Assembly: GCA_043811795.1 (NCBI GenBank)
Contig: JBDRMV010000134.1
Coordinates: 1 to 11,933 of the forward strand
Reading direction: 5' to 3'
From: JBDRMV01 sp043811795
GTDB lineage: Bacteria > CG03
DNA length: 11,933 bases
The notes below the pieces were generated by a model that saw only the letters and a program-made list of their open reading frames with translations, ran no database searches and was not told the DNA's origin. Positions 6,226 through 11,933 of the stretch are shown piece by piece. Position numbers and translations under genes: made by a program. The first letter of the stretch is position 1. Each line of letters opens with the position of its first letter.

Positions 6226-7166
6226 GCGCCGACAATTTTGCGGTACAGAACGCACATTACGTAACTGAAAACAATCGTTCCGGCAAGAGTTGCTATCCAG
6301 CCCACAAAAATCTGGAACAATTTCCTGTAACTGACGGTTTTGGCGCCCTTCACAAACCCCACGCCCAGAACGGCTCCGACGACCGCCTGCGAAGAAGAAA
6401 CGGGAACGCCCACTTTCGCAAAGATGTGCAGCACAAGAGCCCCGCTTAAAACGGCAACCAGAGCGCCGAAAGGATTCAGTACCGTTATACCGCTTCCCAC
6501 CGTAGCCATTACGTTTTTAGAATATGTAATGACTCCGAAAGCTATGGCCGCTCCCCCGAGGATTTGTCCGAGACGTATCGAAAGCATGCCTCCGTGCACG
6601 TAAATGCCCACAACGTTCGCAAGGTTATTCGCGCCCAGCGAATACGCGCCGTAACAGCCGAAGAATATGGAAAATATCTTGATGGTCCAGCTGAGCATCG
6701 CCAGATTCTTTATCCGTTTCACCCATACAAAACTCAGTATGTGGTAAAAAAGAAATGCGAAAACGGCCGCGCCCACAGGCGTTATGACCCAGCAGTAAAC
6801 GGATTTGACGATTTTTGAGTAGTCCACTTCCTGACCGAAAGCGATTCCCGCTCCTATGAGAGAACCCACAATGGAATGCGAGGTGGAGGCAGGTATCTTT
6901 GCGTAACTCATTATGTTCATCATGACCGCAGCCGAAAGCGTCACTATGAATACCTGCGCGGCGGTAAGCCCCGCGACCATGTTCCCGATGTGCGCAAAAC
7001 CCTTGTGCCCTTCTACCATCGCTCCGAGTATCACGAAAACCGACGTCAGTATAACGGCGTTTCTGTAACTGATTATTCCCGAATGCGTCTGCGGGCCGAA
7101 AACATTGGCGGCGTCGTTCGCGCCGAGACCCCAGCCGAGATAAAAACCGGGTAAGATTTTAAACAT
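6222..7166 (-). CDS. pit: PiT-family inorganic phosphate permease
   Basis: A 314-residue integral membrane protein with the two inverted-repeat signatures of the PiT family: GANDAANVFG (15-24) and GANNLANVVG (178-187). Each half also has the partner loop, PASTSHSIVG (92-101) and PVSSSQAVVGAVLGVG (255-270). About eight to ten membrane segments are visible. It lacks the long central cytoplasmic loop of E. coli PitA and so is a compact version. It probably imports phosphate, perhaps as a metal-phosphate complex, driven by H+ or Na+; the ion cannot be told from sequence, and sulfate is a known alternative in the family. It starts eight bases after the DUF47 stop with a purine-rich AGAGAGAGA site and overlaps malQ at its end. 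Confidence 0.93.
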   Translation of the reverse strand: MFKILPGFYLGWGLGANDAANVFGPQTHSGIISYRNAVILTSVFVILGAMVEGHKGFAHIGNMVAGLTAAQVFIVTLSAAVMMNIMSYAKIPASTSHSIVGSLIGAGIAFGQEVDYSKIVKSVYCWVITPVGAAVFAFLFYHILSFVWVKRIKNLAMLSWTIKIFSIFFGCYGAYSLGANNLANVVGIYVHGGMLSIRLGQILGGAAIAFGVITYSKNVMATVGSGITVLNPFGALVAVLSGALVLHIFAKVGVPVSSSQAVVGAVLGVGFVKGAKTVSYRKLFQIFVGWIATLAGTIVFSYVMCVLYRKIVGA

Positions 7167-7174
7167 TCTCTCTC

Positions 7175-7816
7175 TTACATCCGGTATTTGACCATAAAAA
7201 TGTCAAGGTCGTCGGCAGCGTCTTCTATTATGTCCGAAATGCAGACAATGTGAAAAACAAGGTCCCTGAGATGCATTTTCTGCGCGAGAGGCATATCCGA
7301 GGTAAAAATATCTCTGGTGATGTGCCACTCTACGGTATCCGCTTTTTCTTCTTCGGCGTTCACCTCTTTTATTTTATCCTTCACAATATCGTAACTGGCA
7401 AACGTCTGCTCCAGCGCTTCTTTATAGGGATTAAATGTCTCTACCGAAGCATGGAGGAGTTCCTCAAATTTCTTCCTGAATTTTCCGGGAATTTCAGGCC
7501 GCTGGGTGAGGCAGAAATCACAGCACGATTCCGCCCTGTCCGCAATTTTGTCCTGCTGGGCGACGAGTTTTATCAGGTCTTCCCTGAAGACGGGAAGAAA
7601 AGCCCCTTTGTGAAGTTTCTCGATTATTGTCCTCCTCTTCGCATCCGCCTCTTTTTCCATAAGGTGCGTCTGGTAACCGTTCTCTTTCGCATCGTCTATA
7701 TTGTTTTTGATATAGTCCTGAATGGAAAGAGTCATTTTTTCAACGGTTTTCGACACCTTATCCAGATGTTCGCTGATTAAAACCTTAACTTCATTTTCTT
7801 TTTTTCTTCCGAACAT
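7175..7816 (-). CDS. DUF47 / PhoU-like partner of the phosphate permease
   Basis: The protein has 213 residues from the ATG at 7816 (MFGRKKENEV). GGAGGT lies just upstream of this ATG, so I prefer it to longer in-frame alternatives. The sequence is almost entirely alpha-helical and charged, with no membrane segment. It includes RTIIEKLHKGAFLPVFREDLIKLV, DKIADRAESCCD (a PhoU-type acidic helix), then EEEKADTVEWHITRDIF and DIIEDAADDLDIFMVKYRM at the C-terminus. DUF47 proteins resemble PhoU helical bundles that bind metal clusters, and they are routinely encoded with PiT permeases, whose activity or stability they are thought to modulate. First gene of its operon. Confidence 0.92.
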   Translation of the reverse strand: MFGRKKENEVKVLISEHLDKVSKTVEKMTLSIQDYIKNNIDDAKENGYQTHLMEKEADAKRRTIIEKLHKGAFLPVFREDLIKLVAQQDKIADRAESCCDFCLTQRPEIPGKFRKKFEELLHASVETFNPYKEALEQTFASYDIVKDKIKEVNAEEEKADTVEWHITRDIFTSDMPLAQKMHLRDLVFHIVCISDIIEDAADDLDIFMVKYRM

Positions 7817-7921
7817 AAAAACCTCCATTCGCGCGGTTAAAACCCTTTGCCGCCCGACAGCAGTCAGGCAGGCGGGCACACATCAAAAAACATTTTGAAA
7901 AGTTCACCTAACAGCGTTTTT

Positions 7922-7951
7922 ATAATATCATATATTGTCTGAAAATTCCAA
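7922..7951 (-). promoter_or_regulatory. Probable promoter of the DUF47-PiT-malQ operon
   Basis: On the minus strand, TTGGAA (7951-7946) and TATTAT (7927-7922) are separated by 18 bp. The leader to the ATG at 7816 would be about 100 nt and contains a weak GCCCG/CGGGC inverted repeat (7852-7877). No Pho-box repeat that I can recognise is present, so phosphate control is not shown by the sequence. Confidence 0.4.
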
Positions 7952-7987
7952 TTTTTTTCTTTTAAAATCTCACGTTGAAACTTCTAC

Positions 7988-8264
7988 CCTGCATTATTCA
8001 TATTCTCTGGGAAAAATCGGGGAAAAATCGGGTCACCTCTATTTCACAGGATGGGGTCAGCTCTATGGAAAATGGGTCGCTTCTATTTTACAGGGGGATG
8101 GGGTCAGCTCTATTTTTGCATAGAAAAAAATAACAAAAATAGAACTGACCCCGTAAAATAGGGCGACCCGATTTTCCATCAAAAATAGAACTGACCCCGT
8201 AAAATAGAAGTGACCCATTTTTCTTTACTTTCATCAAAAATACCCTCAGTACGAATAATGCAGG
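7988..8264. repeat. 12 bp inverted repeat CCTGCATTATTC flanking the central palindrome
   Basis: CCTGCATTATTC at 7988-7999 is exactly inverted at 8253-8264. The pair encloses the whole motif palindrome (8030-8216). CTGCATTATTC also occurs at 11238-11248. The role is unknown; it may mark the outer border of an inserted unit or of an older element. Confidence 0.5.
8030..8216. repeat. 187 bp near-symmetric palindrome of eight GGGTCAC/GGGGTCAG-type motifs
   Basis: Forward cores lie at 8030 (GGGTCAC), 8053 (GGGGTCAG), 8074 (GGGTCGC) and 8100 (GGGGTCAG). After a loop at about 8119-8133, the inverse cores follow in mirror order at 8145 (CTGACCCC), 8163 (GCGACCC), 8191 (CTGACCCC) and 8210 (GTGACCC). 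The variant GGGTCGC at the third position is matched by GCGACCC in its mirror partner. The two core types alternate strictly in each arm, at intervals of about 21-26 bp. It lies between two divergently transcribed operons and does not contain an open reading frame of note. Confidence 0.9.
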
Positions 8265-8325
8265 TTAAATTATTATAGTTTTTTAAACGCAGAACCGCAA
8301 GAAATTATCTGTCTATCTGTGCGTC

Positions 8326-8356
8326 TTGACACCATATTGGTTTTATATAATAATTA
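8326..8356 (+). promoter_or_regulatory. Probable promoter of the two-component operon
   Basis: TTGACA at 8326-8331 is a perfect -35 box. The -10 box is ambiguous in an AT run: TATAAT at 8346 gives a 14 bp spacer, which is short, and TAATAA at 8348 gives 16 bp. The leader to the ATG at 8414 would be roughly 55 nt. The rest of the gap between the palindrome and this promoter shows nothing else I can identify. Confidence 0.5.
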
Positions 8357-8413
8357 CTTATGTCAGATTAGAAGATATTAAGGAGCAGCTCTTTGCGTCG
8401 GGTGATTTAATTT

Positions 8414-10366
8414 ATGGATGCTGAAAAAGCAAGTATTTTAGTTTTTGAAAGCCGTATCGGCCGGCTAACTTCGGTTGAAGAGGCATTGAACGATTCCCGT
8501 TTTCGCGGCGCCGTTCTTGAGCGGGCAGGGGACATAGAGACCTTCGGAAAGAAAATCACAGAAAAGGACTATGATGTTGTTATTTCAAAATGGGAAAACG
8601 GGTTTAAGATTTTAAGCGAGATTAAAAAAAGCGGAAAGAAGACGCCGCTGTTCGTCGTTACCGAAGCTGAAAACAGAAAAGAGGCAACGGAACTTATGAG
8701 ACAGGGGGCATTTTCCTATTTGATAGAGCCCTTTGATTCCGTTGAACTTGAGGCGTTAATCGAGCGCGCGGGAGAAAGGAAACAGTTGCTGGGCGAGGTG
8801 GAAAGCGCAAGAGAAAAGGCGGCCCTTTATAAAATTTCTCAGGCGATGGGGTCCGTTATGAAACTTGACGATGCCTTGAATCTTATAATGAAAATGGCGG
8901 GCGAGACCGTCGGCGCCGACGGCGGTTCAATAATGCTTTTTGACAGGAAAGCCCAGGAACTTGAGGTTAAGGTCGCTTCCGGGGAAAACAGCGAAAAAGT
9001 TATAGGGTTAAAGTTTAAACCGGGACAGAGGGTCTCCGGAAGGGCGGTCCTCGAGGGAAGACCGATTCTGATAAAGGACTCCCAGCGGATAGAAAAGGAC
9101 GCCCGCTTCAGGGGATTGAAGAAGCACGGCTCGACAAAATCCGGGATGAGCGTTCCGATGTTCATCAAAGGCCAGACAGTCGGAGTGATAAATTTGAAGA
9201 TAACCGAAGGAGAGAGGAGATTCACGGAAGAGGATATAAAACTGGTTTCCATATTCGCGAGAGATGCGGCATTCGCCATTGAGAATGCAAGGGTTTACGA
9301 GGAGATTGCCTCGGCAAAAAGTTATATTGAGAATATCATAAAGAGCATGATTGATACGCTGCTCGTCGTCAATCCCGACGGGACCATAAAGTCGATTAAC
9401 AGCGCGACCGAGCAACTCCTCGGATACAGGCAGGAAGAACTTGTCGGGCTTCCCGTTGACGTTATTTTCCAGAATGCCGAAGACAACCTTTTTCAGGGGG
9501 AAAGATTAAAAGAACTTCTTGACGCGGGGGCGGTTCAGAACCGCGAACTCACCTACATTACAAAAGACGGCGAGGAGATTCCCGTTATCTTTTCGGGTTC
9601 CGTTCTCCGCGACGAGGCGGGAGGGTCTCTCGGAATCGTCGGGGTGGCTAAGGATATGAGAGACGTAAAAAAACTGCAGGACGAACTCCTGCAGTCAAGA
9701 AAACTTGCATCAATCGGAGAACTCGGGGCGGGGGTCGCCCATGAACTGAATTCACCGTTAGCGGGGCTCCTGACCCTGATTGACGTTCTTTTAAGGAGGA
9801 CGGATAAAGACGACAGAAACTATCCGCTTCTCGGGGAAATAAAATCCGCGACGGCGTTCTGTAAAGACATCGTCGGAGGTCTTCTGGCTTTTTCGCATGC
9901 TCCGAAGGGGAAATTCGAACCTGTAAACTGCAACGAGGCAATAGACGGAATTTTAAGTTTTATGGGGCACCAGTTGGAGGTGAAGAACCTGAAAATAACG
10001 AAGAATTTTTCAAAAGACCTTTTGGCGGTAACCGGCGATATGAGCCAAATACAGCAGGTTTTTCTGAATATGATTACAAATGCAAGAGATTCCATGCCGG
10101 ACGGAGGTGATTTGACAATAACAACGCTTAACAGCGAGGACGGTGCAAATGTGTTTATTGTTTTTTCGGATGCGGGGAAAGGAATTCCCCAAAAGGATAT
10201 AGACAAGATTTTTGACCCGTTCTTTTCAACGAAACCGCGTGGAGAGGGGACGGGTCTCGGCCTTGCGACTTCGCTTGGAATCGTCAAGGCGCATAAGGGA
10301 AAAATTGAGGTTGAAAGTGAAGTCGGTAAAGGGACAACGTTCAGAGTGGTTTTGCCGTCGGGATAA
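8414..10366 (+). CDS. Sensor histidine kinase: pseudoreceiver-GAF-PAS-HisKA-HATPase
   Basis: A 650-residue protein with no membrane segment, so probably a cytoplasmic sensor. Residues 5-120 have a CheY-like fold pattern but lack the phosphorylation residues: Lys59 replaces the acceptor Asp (VVISKW), Glu105 replaces the conserved Lys (LIEPFD), and only one acidic residue (Glu12) remains at the metal site. A short coiled linker leads to a GAF domain (about 135-295) and a PAS domain (about 303-418; LLVVNPDGTIKSINSATEQL). The kinase core has the H-box VAHELNSPL (His443), N-box NMITNA (Asn552, Asn556), G1 DAGKGIP (586-592) and G2 GEGTGLGLA (610-618), so it should be active. Nothing in the sequence names the ligand. 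GGTGA precedes the ATG, and an in-frame stop lies six bases upstream of it. It is 18 bases from its response regulator. Confidence 0.93.
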   Translation: MDAEKASILVFESRIGRLTSVEEALNDSRFRGAVLERAGDIETFGKKITEKDYDVVISKWENGFKILSEIKKSGKKTPLFVVTEAENRKEATELMRQGAFSYLIEPFDSVELEALIERAGERKQLLGEVESAREKAALYKISQAMGSVMKLDDALNLIMKMAGETVGADGGSIMLFDRKAQELEVKVASGENSEKVIGLKFKPGQRVSGRAVLEGRPILIKDSQRIEKDARFRGLKKHGSTKSGMSVPMFIKGQTVGVINLKITEGERRFTEEDIKLVSIFARDAAFAIENARVYEEIASAKSYIENIIKSMIDTLLVVNPDGTIKSINSATEQLLGYRQEELVGLPVDVIFQNAEDNLFQGERLKELLDAGAVQNRELTYITKDGEEIPVIFSGSVLRDEAGGSLGIVGVAKDMRDVKKLQDELLQSRKLASIGELGAGVAHELNSPLAGLLTLIDVLLRRTDKDDRNYPLLGEIKSATAFCKDIVGGLLAFSHAPKGKFEPVNCNEAIDGILSFMGHQLEVKNLKITKNFSKDLLAVTGDMSQIQQVFLNMITNARDSMPDGGDLTITTLNSEDGANVFIVFSDAGKGIPQKDIDKIFDPFFSTKPRGEGTGLGLATSLGIVKAHKGKIEVESEVGKGTTFRVVLPSG

Positions 10367-10384
10367 TAAAAAAGGGAGGAATAA

Positions 10385-11215
10385 ATGGCTGAGGGAAAAA
10401 TTCTGGTGGTTGATGATGTGAAGATTGTTTGTATGGGAGTTGAAGCGGAACTCGGAGATGCGGGTTTTGATGTCCAGAGCGCTTACAGCGGGAAGGAAGC
10501 GGTGGAGAAAGCAAAGAAAGAGAAATTTGATATTGCTTTCATAGATTTGGTAATGCCCGAGATGGACGGAGTAGAGACCTGCCAAAAGATTAAAGAGATT
10601 AATCCTGCAACCGAGGTTGTGCTCATTTCCGGACATCCGAAGGAACTTGAGGAGAAAAGGGACGCTTTTCTCGCTGCCGGCGGAGCGGAGGCGTTTTTAA
10701 GGAAGCCCTTTCAGGAAGGAGAACTTTTAAATGTTGCAAAAAAGATACTTGCAAAGCCGCCTCAGGCGCTGGATGGGGATTTGGTTTCTAAGGGAAAAGA
10801 TTTTCTTTTAAAGGGAGAATTTGCCGATGCGATTGGATTTTTGAAAAAAGCGATAGAAACAAATCCCGAGGATGATAAAGTATATTCATTCATCGGAGAG
10901 GCATATCTTATAAAGAAGGACTATCTCATGGCTATTCTTGCCTATGGAAAGTCCAGTAAGATTAATCCTAAGTGGGCGGGAAATTATCTCAATCAGGGTG
11001 TGGCTTATGCGGCGCAGGGTCTTTATGATAAGGCGATTGAGATGCTTAAAAAAGCAATTGAGCAGTTCCCGAAGTACGCTGAGGCATATAGAGAACTCGG
11101 GCAGAATCTTGCGGTACAGGGGAAAAATGAGGAGGCAATATCCGCTTTGAAGAAAGCCGTTGAACTTAACCCGCACGATGAAGAAGCAGAATTTATACTC
11201 AAGTTGGTTTCTTAA
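10385..11215 (+). CDS. Response regulator with receiver domain and TPR output
   Basis: A 276-residue protein. The receiver (1-122) is intact: Asp10-Asp11 for metal, Asp54 in FIDLVMPEMDG as phosphoacceptor, Ser82 and Lys107 in LRKPF. A short Ala/Pro linker is followed by about four tetratricopeptide repeats (roughly 132-161, 165-196, 200-230 and 233-264), with the typical A/G/Y pattern and NP turns. There is no DNA-binding, cyclase or methylesterase domain, so the output is probably protein binding through the TPR groove. A GGAGGA site lies just upstream of the ATG, and the gene follows the histidine kinase by 18 bases, so they form a cognate pair. The target protein is not identifiable here. 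Confidence 0.93.
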   Translation: MAEGKILVVDDVKIVCMGVEAELGDAGFDVQSAYSGKEAVEKAKKEKFDIAFIDLVMPEMDGVETCQKIKEINPATEVVLISGHPKELEEKRDAFLAAGGAEAFLRKPFQEGELLNVAKKILAKPPQALDGDLVSKGKDFLLKGEFADAIGFLKKAIETNPEDDKVYSFIGEAYLIKKDYLMAILAYGKSSKINPKWAGNYLNQGVAYAAQGLYDKAIEMLKKAIEQFPKYAEAYRELGQNLAVQGKNEEAISALKKAVELNPHDEEAEFILKLVS

Positions 11216-11239
11216 CCCTGTTAATAAAAATTCTAATCT

Positions 11240-11277
11240 GCATTATTCACACTGTGGGTGTTTATAATGCACAGTGT
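11240..11277. repeat. Interleaved inverted repeats downstream of the response regulator
   Basis: Arm A GCATTAT (11240-11246) pairs with ATAATGC (11264-11270). Arm B ACACTGTG (11249-11256) pairs with CACAGTGT (11270-11277). The arms are interleaved as A-B-A'-B', so the two hairpins exclude each other or form a strained pseudoknot. It could be a 3' end structure of the operon, but no U tract follows, so it is not a classical terminator. Confidence 0.6.
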
Positions 11278-11288
11278 AAGTTAAACAT

Positions 11289-11342
11289 GTAGTGCGAGGT
11301 TTTCCTCGCCAACGATAAAGCGACCTTAAAAGGTCGCACTAC
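11289..11342. repeat. BIME/REP-like double hairpin with GTAG...CTAC ends
   Basis: The outer arms GTAGTGCGA (11289-11297) and TCGCACTAC (11334-11342) overlap two internal hairpins: GCGAGG/CCTCGC (11294-11309, TTTT loop) and GCGACCTT/AAGGTCGC (11320-11337). The design matches the element at 3001-3048, with different stems. The two folds, one long stem or two hairpins, compete. It lies between the response regulator and the GIY-YIG gene. REP identity is inferred from the GTAG tetranucleotide and the pairing. Confidence 0.75.
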
Positions 11343-11383
11343 TTATCACATGCGCAAAAATTTAGGACGTTTCATATAAAAGC

Positions 11384-11710
11384 ATGAAGAAAAATCATCA
11401 CAGCGTTTATGTGGTTCGTTTAAAAGACAATATAAAACAGTTTGACAAGGTCTTTCAACTGAATAAAAACAGAGACCTTAATTTACCCTGCGTGTATGTG
11501 GGGATGACGGGTCTGAAGCCGGCTGAGCGTTTGAAAAATCACCTGAAGGGATATAAGTCCAGCGGCTGGGTTCATAAATACGGCTTGACCCTGATGCCGA
11601 AATTGTATAAAGGTCTTAACCCGATGAGTTATAAAGAGGCGGTAAGAATGGAAGTCGAACTTGCGGAAAAATTAAGAGAGCAGGGTTATACTGTCGTCGG
11701 GGGACATTAA
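11384..11710 (+). CDS. Small GIY-YIG-like nuclease-family protein
   Basis: A 108-residue protein. SVYVV (7-11) stands for the GIY strand and VYVGMTG (37-43) for the YIG strand. ERLKNH (48-53) carries the catalytic-type Arg49 and His53, and the helix from Met81 offers Glu90/Glu92 as the metal-binding Glu. It ends in GYTVVGGH, an ending I recall from other short GIY-YIG-like proteins. The gap between the two strand motifs (about 26 residues) is longer than usual, and the Gly of GIY is replaced, so activity is uncertain. It has no DNA-binding extension. There is no good ribosome-binding site; AGGA lies about 16 bases upstream and TATAAA almost touches the ATG. Its stop lies 8 bp from the start of the right inverted-repeat arm, so it may travel with, or simply border, the repeat. 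Confidence 0.7.
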   Translation: MKKNHHSVYVVRLKDNIKQFDKVFQLNKNRDLNLPCVYVGMTGLKPAERLKNHLKGYKSSGWVHKYGLTLMPKLYKGLNPMSYKEAVRMEVELAEKLREQGYTVVGGH

Positions 11711-11718
11711 AATTTTAA

Positions 11719-11815
11719 AATAGGCATATGCACATGAATCAAGTTGATATATTAAACAGGGAAAATCGGGTCACTTCTATTTTGCAAAGTGGAAAGAAAT
11801 GGGGTCAGCTCTATT
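11719..11815 (-). repeat. Right arm of the 90 bp inverted repeat bracketing the window
   Basis: Reverse complement of 52-141 with one substitution and a 7-nt insertion (TGGAAAG at 11790-11796). The shared part beyond the motifs runs to 11719, eight bases after the GIY-YIG stop. The promoter present at the left arm is not conserved here: after the same -35 and spacer, the -10 position reads TTTAAA. Confidence 0.9.
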
Positions 11816-11925
11816 GGAAAATGGGTCACTTCTGATTTTTTTAACTGTATTCTCATGAAAAAAATAGAGGTGACCCGATTTTCCAATACAAAAATAGAAC
11901 TGACCCCGCAAAATAGAAGTGACCC
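11768..11925. repeat. Right copy of the motif palindrome
   Basis: Forward cores GGGTCAC (11768), GGGGTCAG (11801) and GGGTCAC (11823) are mirrored by GTGACCC (11870), CTGACCCC (11900) and GTGACCC (11919). The loop (about 11830-11860) differs from the one conserved in the left and central copies. The segment 11889-11921 is the reverse complement of window bases 1-33. The window stops shortly after, so the outer limit is unknown. Confidence 0.85.
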
Positions 11926-11933
11926 ATTTTCGC

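Noticed and set aside
6226..6255. ATG start of MalQ at 6255
   Set aside because: It adds MRSVPQNCRR, which lies inside the PiT gene and before the canonical KLERASGILLHP start. The GTG at 6225 is coupled to the PiT stop.
7852..7877. Riboswitch or attenuator in the DUF47 leader
   Set aside because: Only a 5 bp GCCCG/CGGGC stem with a 16-nt loop is visible, and it matches no riboswitch class I know.
7817..7879. Longer DUF47 start at 7879
   Set aside because: The added 21 residues do not look like the family, and a good GGAGGT site lies just before the ATG at 7816.
7988..8264. CRISPR-like array
   Set aside because: The short cores recur at 21-26 bp, but they alternate in type and turn around to inverted copies at the centre, with no unique spacers and no cas genes nearby.
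8839..9415. Antisense open frames inside the histidine kinase gene, and similar ones in malQ, PiT and the membrane-protein gene
   Set aside because: They have no family motifs, no ribosome-binding sites and low-complexity composition expected of shadow frames.
1..11933. Transposase, integrase or RAYT gene to move the repeats
   Set aside because: No protein with a Y1 HUH, DDE or tyrosine-recombinase motif is encoded on either strand; a mobile class for the repeats is therefore only inferred.
1..11933. tRNA or rRNA genes
   Set aside because: The intergenic regions show no cloverleaf with GTTCRA-type T-arm and no rRNA-like conserved segments.

Overview
This is a moderately AT-rich bacterial stretch whose gene set points to a Gram-negative or deep-branching environmental bacterium. 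It carries Tad/Flp pilins, a PiT phosphate permease with its DUF47 partner, a GH77 glucanotransferase, a multidomain histidine kinase and a GT-C-like membrane protein. I cannot name the phylum. The style (palindromic repeats between genes, GTG/TTG starts, tight stop/start overlaps) resembles metagenome-assembled candidate phyla, but that is an impression.

Layout from left to right. Positions 1-146 are a palindromic repeat that runs into a promoter. 153-1619 (+) encodes a polytopic membrane protein whose last ~17 codons lie in a second copy of the repeat family. 1656-4702 (-) is a compact pilin operon: six small Flp-type pilins, then TadE-like, TadG-like and TadE-like pseudopilins, driven by a perfect-consensus sigma70 promoter at 4711-4739. 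4768-7816 (-) is a second operon: DUF47/PhoU-like regulator, PiT permease and malQ, with malQ starting on a GTGA overlap. 7817-8413 is a ~600 bp divergent intergenic region holding a 187 bp palindrome built from eight short motifs. 8414-11215 (+) is a two-component pair: a pseudoreceiver-GAF-PAS-histidine kinase and a REC-TPR response regulator. 11216-11383 holds overlapping inverted repeats and a GTAG-bounded double hairpin. 11384-11710 (+) encodes a small GIY-YIG-like protein. 11719-11933 is another motif palindrome.

The main unusual signal is in the non-coding DNA. A repeat family is built from two alternating cores, GGGGTCAG and GGGTCAC, each usually followed by YTCTATTTT. It occurs in four places, always folded into a long near-symmetric palindrome. 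The two terminal copies share a 90 bp inverted repeat (one substitution and one 7-nt indel), so 11.6 kb of genes sits between inverted arms. A second, unrelated family (3001-3048 and 11289-11342) has the GTAG...CTAC ends and paired hairpins typical of REP/BIME elements. No transposase or RAYT is encoded here, so any mobility would have to be supplied in trans. Because the window ends inside repeats, the terminal symmetry could partly reflect contig breakpoints.

Functionally, the Flp/TadE/TadG cluster supplies structural and minor pilins but none of the machinery (TadA ATPase, TadB/C, RcpA, TadV peptidase), which must lie elsewhere. The phosphate-uptake operon is unusually coupled to alpha-glucan metabolism. 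The two-component pair is complete but has no DNA-binding output domain, so it probably signals through protein contacts.
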